DNA of 64,000 bases from Scedosporium boydii (lineage: Eukaryota > Ascomycota > Sordariomycetes > Microascales > Microascaceae). Below are positions 1-11,245 of this stretch, in pieces; positions within the stretch are counted from its first letter, which is position 1, and every line of letters begins with the position of its first letter. A program made the translations under genes and the position numbers. A model generated the notes under the pieces. The model saw only the letters and a program-made list of their open reading frames with translations, made no database searches and was not told where the DNA came from. The stretch is from positions 62,001 to 126,000 of the forward strand of contig NJFT01000015.1 of NCBI GenBank assembly GCA_002221725.1. The letters run 5' to 3'.

Positions 1-645
1 ACACCACTCTCTCACAGTTTGTTACATCGACAGGTGTGGAAAACGAATCTATTTTAGGCGAAGGGGGAGTTTTGGGTTTCTTTGGAAAACGGGGAGGAGG
101 GTTTGTCGTTTGTCTTCGCCTCATGATACTGTTTGAGGACTATAGCTGTCCAAGTTTGTTTAATACCCCTTTCTTTTTCAGTTTCGCTTTTGTCAATAAA
201 GATGGCATAGATCAATACTATCAATAGATAGCACCAAGAGTTATATTATCCACGCTCACTCCTAGCAAGATCACGAAAGTCGCAAAAGTAGCAACATAGT
301 CTAAATAGAGTTGAAGAACTGCATATATCCATTCATTAAAATCATAAGTCCAGTCTGCAAAGGTATCAAAATCATAAGAAACTTAGTTTCTCTCCTCCAT
401 CACTTCAGCTCCCCCAGGCTTCTTTTTCTTTTTTCATCACAACTACCCTCCATATAAAATAGGAATAGGAAACGCCTCATCCTTAAGTCAAATAGGAGCC
501 CAAATCAAGGCCCTTGGCTGCAAGAAAGGAGGAAAACAAAGTAAAAAAAGAAGAAACAGTTCAATAGACTGACTGGTATATCCTCCCAAGAAAGCAACAG
601 AAAACTGGCCAGAGTGGAAAGAAACACAACAGTCCTTTTCCTTCC
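1..645. other. Left-edge noncoding stretch, includes 3' flank of the F-box gene
   Basis: No convincing coding frame was seen on either strand. The A/T-rich part from about 200 to 640 lies directly downstream of the minus-strand F-box gene and probably holds its 3' UTR and polyadenylation region. A short plus-strand open frame at 36-227 has no recognisable composition or motif and was not called. Confidence 0.5.
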
Positions 646-3600
646 TCACATCACAACACACTTCTTATCCTTCCCCTTCCAGTCCTCAAAAACATAGTCA
701 TACGTACCACTCCAACCAGTCCCACTCCCACTCCCCGCCGCTGGCGCTACATCAGACCCTCCCTTCTTCCTCGCGCCAGCTCCACCACCATGTCGAAACT
801 TGCCTCTCCGCCTCTCCTTGACGCTCCTCGCCACGCTCCGCCTCGACGCCGTCCGTCTAACGATGCGGCTCCGGCGCCTGTGCATCTTAGCCTGCCTCGA
901 CGCCGTCGACGTGCTATGGCCCAGCTGCGTATTATTGTAGTAGTTCTCGATGCGATCGATCGACGGGCCCGGGACGCCCGGTTCCGTTCGCGGTTGGGGA
1001 CGGCGCGGCGTGGGTGCGAACACGGGCGTTTCTGAGCGGCGCATCGACGGGTTCCGCTCCGGAGGGTCGTAGGCACCGGACACGCCCGTCGGCGTGCTGA
1101 TGATCAGGGGTTGATCCGGGGGCGTGGGGGGCCGGTGCCAGGCTCCTGGGGTCATGGCGCGTGGATGAGAAGAGGGGTTCGCGGCAGCTGATGAGGGCCC
1201 GGCCACGGTGCCTGGGACTATGGGCAGCCAGGAAGCCGTCAATGTTCCGAAGTTTTCTGCGCGTGGCGGTGCGGACCGAGGGTATCCAGTGCCATGTCCA
1301 CCCGGTGCCTGGTTTGATTCTAGGATACTCGAGAGCGAGTTGGGAGCGTTCACCTGGGACCTCGTGGATATCGGTGTTAAGTCGCTCCTACTCTCCCTGG
1401 AGAAAGTGGCGCTATGTCTGTTGAACGCCGTTGTAGATAGCGTAGGCGACGGAATATGCAGGTCAAGAGTGGGAGGCCCGTCTCGGCGGGATAACTGCTG
1501 TGGTTGGTATTGTTGGGGCGCCGATATTTGGCGCGAAGCTTGAGAAGATGCTGGCGATTGCTCTTGTAACTCTCTCTCGCTTCTCCCCGAAGTTGTACTT
1601 CTCTGAAGCTGCTGTCCTCCTCTTCTACGGAGATTTCCCTCAGCGGCGACCGGTCTCAGTGCGGGTGGGTTCAGTGCTAGCGGATTAGAATAAGGTCCTC
1701 GGATACTATGGCGGTAAGAAAGGATATCGTTTGTCGAGTCGCTCACGGGCGACTGCGTCAGGCGACGATTCGGGTTGGCGTCGTCCCAGTAGCGGGAAGC
1801 TGCGACACTCGCAGCAGAAGGAGACTGGAGAGTGGAAACTGTGAAGCGAGCGTCTGAGAATGTGTCGGAGAGCGGGCGCCGCCGGCTCGATGAGGATTCG
1901 CTGTTATTACGTCGGAGCGAATTGCTTGGTCCAGCCAAGGGGGAAGCACTTGATAGGGATCCCGGATCGGTAAACTGACGAGGGATCGCTGGCATGGGCG
2001 GGATGCTATTGATACTGTTGATTCGGGCCCAGGACCTCTCGCCTGGTCTCGAAGAAGAGGCGGGAGCAGAGGGAGTAGTCGGAGCGTTGTGGGGCTCGGT
2101 GAGGTTTGCAGGCGTAATGGCGGGGTGGCGAAGGAAAGCAGGCAGATCAACGAGCGCATCCTTCTGGTAAGGGGGCGGGGGTGGGACCCAGTTGTCGGCA
2201 TCGCTTTCGTGAGGATGCTCCCGTCGACCATCGGCACGGCGGTACTCGAAGCGCGTCTCGCGCAGTCGCTGGCTCATGGCCGCAGCGGTAGCGGCACGTC
2301 GCAGGGTAGAGACGGATCGCGGGTTGGACTGAGTATAGGGCGCGTCCAAAGCCTCTTGCTCCTCGATGGAATCGGTGTCGTTGTCATCGTTAAAGGTGAC
2401 TTGCGGAATGGGATGTGGGGGCCTTGGTAACACTCCAATGCGTCTTGGTTGTAAAGGATCGTCGTCATCCTCATGAGCGCCGCTGGGCAGGGGTGGGCGA
2501 GGATTTCTCGGAGGGATTGTCGTGGTAGCCATACGATGCAGGGCACCGCCCGTACCGCCCCGGCGTTGGGCTACAGTGCGTCTTCTGACCAAAGCGACCT
2601 CAGTATCGAGGTCACGCTTTTCCTCTTCGAGGACTTCAGCATCATTGGTACCGACTTCAATGGTGATGTCTTTCCTCTTGCCATCCTCGAAGCCGTAATC
2701 AAAGTCTAAGAGGGAGATGATGCCACCGTCTACGAAATCGATGTCTTCCTCCTCGGTAATAAGTCTCGAGCCATTCACTCCACGGGCTGTGATGACTAGC
2801 CGTTCCTTGGAGGAATGGCCTCCGAATCCGGCAACCCATTTCACATGGCTAACCGGTTCCAGCTCAGTAATCTTGCGACCAGAGATGAGCATGTTTCGCT
2901 GGCTATCGCACAGCACTTGCCACTTGGGCACCCTTACATCCTCAGCATCTGGTATCCTGGGCGCAGTTCGCGGTGAGTGACCACCGCCACGCCTGCCGGA
3001 TACACCAGGCGGAGTCGCGCCATCGTACGGAAGAATCAATTGCGGGTTGACGGCGCTAAGGTCCTCGGGGACGCCATAAATCCAAACCTCTTTGCCCTGA
3101 AATCCAGCAGATACGAGCTCGCCATGATACGAGGCTGATGGAAGTGTGCAAGGCAATAATGGAGTGGACGAGGCAACTTGAGGCAGAGGTCCGGTGAAGT
3201 AGGTGGTGCCATTACGTAGGTCGTCGATGCGTACGGCGCGGAAAGTCTCGAAGCTGCGGTCGTAGGTGAAGGTCCAGCTCGCTTCCTCGTTGTCGGAATC
3301 CTGCACGAGAACAGCGTGGCTGCAGTCGCGGCTCGAATTGGGGAAGAGGATGGAAGTGGTCCACATGGCACTAGTGGTGTTCTCGGCCATGTGGCTTCCG
3401 GGATCGTAATAAGGCGCAGTGAGAATAACGGTGTTCTGGTGTGACGAGTGTAGAGTGGTTCCCAGAAGTTGGGTCCCATCGTGGGAGAAAGCCAGCGAGT
3501 CGACAGCGTCGCACTTGACGGCGCGCTGGCTTGTTGTCACCGCGTCCGGGTTCAGGGCAGAAACCTCTATGCCACCTTCGTACGCCGCAGCGAGAACGCT

Positions 3601-4471
3601 GCCGCAGGGCGAAATGGCTATGGTGCGCGGTTTATGATCGAGCAGGATAGACTGGGTCCGTTTCGGGGGAGAACTCTCGAGATCATAAACGTCGACCTGC
3701 ATCTCCATGGACAAGACGGCCAAAAGGGTAGCATCATCTTTGATGCAAGCGGACACGGGGCGGCGCAGTATCTTGAACTCTCGCTTGATATCGATCTCGG
3801 GTGCACGAACGTCGATGACGTAGATACGAGAGGAGTTGTAGGCTAGGATGTGATGACCCTTCGGAGATGGGCTGAAACGCATCCCCTCTCCACCGGGACA
3901 TGACGCCGAACTGATGGAGTTGGATATGAGCTTGATTCGCGTCTCGGACGGGCGGAGATAGGCTTGGAACAGATTGCGCTTGACTTCACGGGCGAATAGC
4001 CTCCTAAACTTGGGAAGCTGTTCATCCTTGACAGAGGCTAGGGACAGGACAGAGTGGCTCGCGGCGAAGGACGGGCATTTAGACAGCTGGTGGGCATAGA
4101 GATGGGCCTGCTGCGAGACCCGTCTCCATTTCGAGTTGACGAGGACAAGGGACGCGAAGCAGTCAGGGTCGGTTAGGAGGAGGATCCTATTCGTTTGCAC
4201 CGTGGTTCGGCAGGTCAGTCTTGTCTTACATAGAGAGAGTCCAGAGCACGGAAATTGGAAATTGGAATAGGAACAGATAGAGCGATGTCGCATACTGCTG
4301 GATTATCTCGTCAGGTAACCTATCAAAGGCGGCATCGCAGGCCTCTTCATCAACAATCGACGGCGCCTTCGACGATGGCTCGGACGCCGATGATCTCGAG
4401 GACGTGGAGGACGTGTCTTCATCGGAAGGCGGACTGGCAAGGGCATCGGAGCCCGCTTTGCCATGGCCCAT
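646..4471 (-). CDS. F-box / beta-propeller-like protein with C-terminal CaaX box
   Basis: Two exons on the minus strand: 4471-4296 and 4186-646. The 109-bp intron (4295-4187, donor GTATGC) interrupts the F-box, and removing it joins residues 1-59 (Ser/Glu-rich, then FDRLPDEIIQQ) in phase to ILLLTDPDCFASLVLVN. The predicted product is 1238 residues. The F-box (about 49-95) should bind Skp1 in an SCF ubiquitin ligase. It is followed by WD/beta-propeller-like strands (for example ISPCGSVLAAAY and LAFSHDGTQLLG). The C-terminal half is long and disordered, rich in Pro, Ser and Arg. The last 80 or so residues are strongly basic and end in KKCVVM, a canonical farnesylation CaaX signal. The start is the first ATG in the frame. 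The F-box call is firm; the substrate is unknown. Many other open frames overlapping this gene are GC-rich shadows. Confidence 0.85.
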
Positions 4472-4863
4472 CGTATGTGCAGTGGGTGCGGCGTGGGCTC
4501 GGAGTCGGGCTCGTCGACGATGTGGAGGTTGGTGAGACTCTGGCGGAGAATGAGTGCGACATGGGGTGGACTAAAATGTAAGGGAGCGGAGAAGGCTCAT
4601 CTCGGGGTGGCACGGGAGCCGAGAAGGAGAGATAAACCAGACCGCAGGGCAGACAGAGCAGAGAGCTACATCAAATGCAAACTGAGGGACAGCAACAGAA
4701 ACGAATCAGAGACGCCGTGCATAATAAGCAATAATAATCTTCATCTTCCTGGTCGTGGCTGTAAAGTTGAGGAGGTGGACATGGACATGGATTGATCAAA
4801 TAGCCATGGCTAAATCCTGCTGTCCAAAGCCAGCTTGAGGCGCTCCCTCTTATGTCTCAACTG

Positions 4864-4879
4864 TACGAAGTACTTCGTA
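4864..4879. repeat. 16-bp perfect palindrome made of two overlapping TAC-N3-GTA words
   Basis: The sequence TACGAAGTACTTCGTA equals its own reverse complement. It is formed by TACGAAGTA (4864-4872) overlapping TACTTCGTA (4871-4879) by two bases. It is the densest example of the dispersed motif found across the gene-poor parts of the window. Confidence 0.9.
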
Positions 4880-5021
4880 ATAATCAAGTCTGTGCCAACG
4901 ACGAAGTACCCATGTCTCCATCAATTGATCCTTGCCTTCCCGTCTTGGTCCACAGGAGATTGTGGCGTCGAACTCGAAGGAAGACGTCAGCAGTGCAGTG
5001 CAGAGTAACATCAATAATGTT

Positions 5022-5059
5022 CCAATGTTGGATCCAATGTTCCAATGTTTACGAAGTAA
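5022..5059. repeat. CCAATGTT cluster abutting a TACGAAGTA word
   Basis: CCAATGTT occurs at 5022-5029, 5034-5041 and 5043-5050, and is followed at once by TACGAAGTA at 5051-5059. CCAAT is the binding core of the Hap/NF-Y complex, so a regulatory role upstream of one of the flanking divergent genes is possible but unproven. Confidence 0.5.
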
Positions 5060-6915
5060 TTGAATTTGACCGCCGTCAATTGATCGAGATTGTTCAATGT
5101 TGCCAATAGTTCAAAAAGGTGGAATTACGTGAGAATTACTTCGCACCATAGGTGCCTTAGTTCGAGACTACGAGTCCATCATTGAACACTCAAACACACT
5201 ACTTCGTAGGGCCTAGAGACTGTAATAGGAACCGACCGCTAAAATTAGCACAGTTCAATGCACGCTGGTCTTCAACTTACTTCAAGTGTCAAGCTATGAT
5301 TCCTGGGCTTCAAATGATACTTGGCCCTTCCATCGTTATGCTTCTGCAACATTGATCATCGCTTCTTGCTTGAACGTTCCATACCGCCATGCCCAGTTGA
5401 ACGATGCACAGCCCAGCCCGCCTTGCACTTTTGATGGTTTGCTGCAATTGCACTGCAGCACAGGTCCAAGATTCTCTATGGCTATATTTACATCCAGCCA
5501 GCGTCTACTCATACATCAATCACACATCACAGTGACCTTTTGTAGGTTGAGGAGCACATCCGCCCACAATGCGCGTACGAAGTAACGTCAAATGCATCAA
5601 ATGATGCACACGTCCAGTGGTGTACATGGACTCGGGCAAATCAACCAACTTAGCGCCTGGGCGACATGCCCCTCCAACGCCAAATGCAGCCAACAAGAGA
5701 ACACACATTGGAACCTCAACTGTACTGCGACGCAGTTCCTCAGGGACTTTGGGTTCCTGGAGCATGAAGAGGACACGCCTGAGGGGTCAGGAAGTGGCAA
5801 TGCTCAGTGGTACTATATTGTCGGATATTTGAGTTGATCCTTGAGGATGTCTTGCATCCCACGTGTTCCAATCTTGGGACGAAGCTCGATCAAATTGCTA
5901 ACCCAGGCTGCCGAACATTGGTGCAATTTCATGGGGATGATGAGTTATTTCGAGAAGTCCTCGACATGGTCCTAGTGCCGTCTTACTTCGGACTCTTGCT
6001 TCCAGGATTGTAGCATGGCAGGTGGGCCATATGTGGAATGAAAGCAAAGCTCGGTTTATGTCGTTGCTGACGAGGACAACGGGCAACAGGCAACGGGCAC
6101 ATCGTGCTCCAAACTTTTGCTGTGCCGCATTGCGCCTCGTCCATTTGCCACGATGCGTCTCGGTCACACTGGATGAAGGAGACCTTAAGGAAACAAAAGC
6201 AATCAATTACTTACATCGGGAGAAACCCTAACGACGCCCATGACGTATCACAGCATGAGAAAGACCTCACTCCGTAATCAAGTAGGAGAAGTTCAGGCTC
6301 ATATTGCTTCTCTTGGTCAAATGTGGCATCACACCAGCGATCTATTTTTATCGCAGACCCTTGCTGGAGCTAACAGAGAGTCGGACCAAAGTGCCCGGAG
6401 TGTAACTTGTATTTCGCGCTCCAACCCTACGGACAGCTGGCCGGATAAATGACAGCTGTCAGTCCCTGCCACGCCTAAGTAGGTGTTTGTGTTGGTTCCA
6501 AGTTCCCCAAGTTCCCAATGCTCCAACCAACACCAACGCGGCGGCGTCTCAAGTCTCTCCCCGCATGAGACTTCGGTTAGTTCATCCGAAGATCCTCGTC
6601 GCTCTCTTGGCAACTTGCTGCATCCAGACATTGGCCAGAGGTCCTCAGCCTCGTGCTCCAGTTTCAACTGCTCTTGTACTATACTCATAGGTTATTACAC
6701 AATAGCTCGATTCACACTCCTTCACTACTTTCACTTTAATAGTTTCTCTACTTCGTACTCGGCCACTTACTGGACATCGCCATGAATGAGTCTCGATCAT
6801 CGTAACTTCCTAGCCAGTTGGAGTGCCAGCACTATTACTTAACCTAATCTCAGCTCACATCTTGCAAAACCTCTCACGGGCGGCGTTTTCTAGCCGGAGC
6901 TAGTGAGATCTAGCG

Positions 6916-9086
6916 ATGGATGATGAACTTGATGTTGACGCTCTTCTCCCGACCTCCGCCCCTCAGAGACCACGGCCGTCGCCAGCCCGCCTCTTTGTCA
7001 AAGGCTGGCTCATCGTGACTATAGTCTGGTTCGTCTTCACTGGCCTGTTTCATTCTTTTGCTCGGATCTTTCGCGAGCCTAAACCTATACCGGTAAGACA
7101 ACGAGAGCTCTTATTGTATTATGTTGTCTTGTGCTCCCACTCGCTATGAAGCGCCGTTGCTGTTCTCTCCTCCGTAAATACAACATTGGCAATGCTATCT
7201 TCCGCGCGGTCTCGTTGATCTCTGTCTCCGCGTGTTGCTAACCCACAAATCACAGGAACAAAAGCCCCAAGTTCTCTTGCCCAATGCCATTTATGAAGGT
7301 CGCCATCTATCCAATGGTGTAGATCAGTATCTGGGCATTCGCTACGCAAGCCCGCCCGTAGATGACTTGAGATGGCGAGCGCCGATAAATCCCCGTCCCA
7401 ATACGGCCTTGAGAGAGCAAGCGGACACAGTATGTGCTCACCCTTACACATAGATCCTTTGGCAAGGTGGATTCCGTTAACTCTGTTAACATCTCATATA
7501 CAGTTCGGGCCAAGGTGTCTCGGTACCGACCACGGCACTTATAATCCTGCGGAATCAGAAGATTGTCTCTTTGTGAATGTGTGGGCTCCCACAAATGCCA
7601 CTGCGTCTTCCAAACTCCCCGTTTGGGTATATATCCAGGGAGGAGGTATGTCACCGCCTTCTTCGACCCTTGCTCCCCTGTTCCTCTCACGATAGCATAG
7701 CCCCCTGACCCCCCCTGTACAGGATACACCGCCAATAGCAATCCCGACTACAATGGCTCTACTGTTGTCGAACAGTCGGGCAGGAACCTCGTGTTTGTGA
7801 ACTTCAACTATCGTGTCGGCCTCTGGGGATTCCTTGCCGATAAGCGAGTTCGCCAGGATGGCGATTTGAACGTCGGATTGCTAGACCAAATCCACCTGCT
7901 CAAGTGGGTGAAAAGACACATATCTAAGGTCAGTTCATCTACACGCCAGCCCTTGCGTAGTTCCCGCGTACAGACGTGTTGATCATCACAATAGTTCGGA
8001 GGTGATCCCAACCGGGTCATCATTCACGGTGTCTCCGCCGGTGCCGGCTCAGCAGCCCTCCATCTTACTGCCAATGGCGGTCGTAATGACGGACTTTTTG
8101 CTGGCGTTATGACTCAATCGGTCTTCTTCCCAGCACATCCTCGTGTTGAGGACCTCGGATACCAGTTTAACAAGACTCTAGAGTTAGTCGGTTGTGAGTC
8201 CGAGGATGACGCCATGTCTTGCCTTCGTGGAAAGGGCAGAAAGGAACTACAAGACGTTGCCAATCGGGCTTTTTCATTCCCCGGAAGAACTAGAGCCTCA
8301 CGCTGGTACTGGACCCCATGTGTCGACGGAGACCTCATTCGTGGCCTGCCATCCGCCATGTTCAAGTCGGGAAATTTTATCAAGGTACCTCTCATGCTCG
8401 GCACAGTAACTGACGGTAAGGCGATCCTGGTCCCCCACAATCCAAAAGACGCAAGCTAACTAAAGGGATGTTTTGTTTTCCATCCAGAGGGCTCCGTCTT
8501 CTCTGCCAACGCAGCTACCCAGGATGAATTTGTGTCGTTTATTCGAGATAACTTCCCTGGTCTTACAGACTCCGATACTTCAGCCATGATCAAGCGCTAC
8601 CCCCTCATGGAGAAACTTCCCCTGCACAATACCTGGTTCCCATCAACAAGCAAGGCGTACGGCGAGGCGACATTCATCTGCCCTACCAATCTCATCCTCG
8701 ACAGCTTCACCAAGTCAAGTTACACCAGCATATGGTCCTACAGGTATAATGTTTGGGATCTATCCAATACTTGGCGCGGCGTCGGCGTAACCCACACATT
8801 TGACTCCGCTGCCATCTTGGGCCCCGGCAGCCTGCCGACCCCCGAGAGCTACTACGGTTATAACGCACCCATTGTGCCTCTGTTAATGAACTACTATATT
8901 TCGTTTGTCAGGGCTCTGGATCCGAACGTTTACCGACATAGCTCAGCGCCCAAGTGGTATACATGGTGGAGGGATGGCGAGAGGTTGTTGGTTGAACTAA
9001 ACAAGACTCGGATGGAGACGGTAGGGGCCGGGCAGAAGGAGAGGTGCGAGTTTTGGAAAGGCCTCTCTGGAAAGATGAGGCACTAG
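6916..9086 (+). CDS. Type-B carboxylesterase with N-terminal membrane anchor
   Basis: Six exons join in phase: 6916-7092, 7256-7429, 7504-7645, 7723-7928, 7995-8415 and 8488-9086. The product is 572 residues, normal for the family. A hydrophobic segment at about residues 31-48, preceded by Arg/Lys and with no cleavage-like end, suggests a signal anchor and a lumenal or extracellular catalytic domain. The family signature EDCLFVNVW lies at 136-144 and the oxyanion loop QGGGY at 162-166. The nucleophile elbow GVSAG places Ser247; TDEGS places the acid at Glu374; GVTHTFD places His476. The triad is therefore complete. Family enzymes hydrolyse carboxylic esters; the substrate cannot be told from sequence. 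Introns are 60-160 bp and have standard ends. The Gly165 and Glu374 codons are split by introns, which supports the splice choice. The neighbours offer no cluster context. Confidence 0.9.
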
Positions 9087-11115
9087 GTTGGAATGACCGC
9101 TCACGAAGGCGGGTTTGGACGAGTTGATTCGATGTGGACTAATGAAATGATGGCGTTCAGGAACGGCGTTGGATAGTGCCTTTTTTGCCCATGATGAGTT
9201 ACAATATGACTTCAGATGATCGAGTCCTGTTTGACACCTGAATAGGTTGCGAGTTGCCAATACTTATAATATGTAAGTAGTAATCCTGATCTTTTTAACC
9301 CACTGACCCCAGCAATTCCATTCCGTTATGTCGTAGTCTACGGGAAGATAATGGGGATATTAGGTCGTCCCTGCTCCGCTGCTCGTTAGCCTTCTCTGCC
9401 GGCAGCCAGGAGCTCGCTGTTTGAGGGCGTCTTGATGAAGTTTGAGTGATTATCTCGATGTTATGAGCCTGGCAGGATAATACTCTACTCAACCACAACT
9501 GACAAGCAGGCCCAAGGAGATGCAAAACACCACTCGTCACTAGTGAAGTGTGAAGTGAGCCATATCGCGATAACTCATAGCATGGTTGACCCAAAGTAGT
9601 CAGTTATTCCTCCTTGTCATAATTCTCTGGCAGCTCTTCGACCCTTCATCGTATTGAGGAAAGGCCCCACGGATATAGACTAAGTCGGCAAGGGAAAGGC
9701 AAAGAGCAGTCGAAGAGACAATGGAGTTGAGTTTGAGGCTAGGTGCAGGTCCCATGAACCTATTGGCAGTGATAGCAGCAAAACCACATATTACTATTCG
9801 CTACCCCCGACAGAATTTCTAGCGGTGTAAGTACATCTAGCCAAGGCCTACAGCTTCACGGTATCAACGCGAGCGCAAGCGCCCGTGGTCAGGGTCTAGA
9901 CCAAGACCTGACAGGGAGATATATCCATTGCCCGTCAACTCGACCTCACTTCTCATTCACAAAGACTAGGCAGAGAGACAAAGGTTAGGAGAGGAAAAAG
10001 AACCCATCGCCACCAGAGCCGGCGCCTACAGCGCATTGAGACCTAAACCACCCTCATCTCGCTCTATCTATTCTCCCCCGGGGACGTCGCCCCATCCTGA
10101 TTTGATCTGAGTATAGACACATGAATCATGGCATGCTAGCTTGAACTCCTCGGGAGCAAGGAGACCAAGAGGAAGCACTGGCTATGGAGTCTCCTCTTCG
10201 CATTACACTATAGATGACCCTGATATGCAATGCCTCTCTCCTGCATACTGAAAATATCACTGGGGACATGTCGCGACGCCAGCAGCACTACGGACAGAGG
10301 GGTGTGCATCGTGCCCCCGACAAGACTAAGGTGGACAGGTTTGGGACGGAGGCGGGGGGAGATATCACTTCTACCCGCGGTTTCAATAACAGGATAGATC
10401 ATCCTCTCCTACTTCACTTACACTGCCCAGTACATCCCGATGCTCCTCCTCCATCGCGGCCGACGGAGAAGGGTTCTCCGGACATGGGCCACCATCCTCC
10501 GCCGCCTCGCAGAATCGCAAACGGCATCTCCTACACCCTTTCCGCTTCTGTGACATTGGTGCGGTCGCGGAGACGACCCCCAAGACGCGGGGACCGACAT
10601 AAGGCTACAAGGTATGCCAGCTTTCTGTCCAGATGGAGATCGTGCTTCTTCTCTCCCTATTCCGGCTGCATGTGTTCTGCACCTCCTTCCTCGTGCTCAT
10701 CTCTGACAGTATCTCTGGCTGAGCCGTTTCTAGATCTCGCCCCGTTTTGTCTGGCCCTTGCGCCCTCCTCTACGATCAAGAATAGCAAAATCGCCAGATG
10801 TTGACAGGAAGAACAGAGTTCGATCGTCCTGCTGTTTGGGACCTGCACGTGGTCGTATCAGACCCACGGCCCACGTGCGGGCGGAATATCATAGAGAGGC
10901 TTTCCTCCAAAAGAAAGAGGCCGAATCATAGTCAGGGCCAATCGCTTATCTGCAAGAAGACCTCAAGCGAGCCGGAGGAATTGGGAATGACGAGGCGGAG
11001 GCGAAGGATTTCGACGAGGTTCAGGAGAAACGCATTAGATCTGATCTACTGCACCCCCCTTTTCTTCTGAAGCCCACTTCTGAACATCATGTTCATGGGA
11101 AGAGATGGAGGTGCC

Positions 11116-11245
11116 GTGTGTGTGTGTGTGTTCTGTCCTTGGATGAACAGGACTCCGTCTGTCTGAGTTCCTCTTGTCCGTGTAAGTCGTACTGCGATTC
11201 TCCGAGCGCACACCACTTTTGCGAACACCACATCTACACACACAC
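11116..11245. repeat. Complementary GT and AC microsatellites about 105 bp apart
   Basis: A (GT)8 run lies at 11116-11131 and an (AC)5 run at 11236-11245. Being complementary, they could pair in a transcript, but simple repeats of this size also arise by slippage. Confidence 0.5.

Larger units (their letters stand above)
4472..6915. other. Divergent intergenic region between F-box gene and carboxylesterase
   Basis: This 2.4-kb stretch separates two divergently transcribed genes and should hold both promoters. It contains several copies of TACGAAGTA/TACTTCGTA (4864, 4871, 5051, 5200, 5576, 6749), including a 16-bp composite palindrome at 4864-4879. It also holds a cluster of CCAATGTT words at 5022, 5034 and 5043. 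Open frames here are short, overlap one another on both strands and show no domain signal. Confidence 0.5.

Noticed and set aside
747..4025. Several long plus- and minus-strand frames inside the F-box gene
   Set aside because: They are shadows of the GC-rich, low-complexity coding region; the F-box and CaaX lie in the chosen frame.
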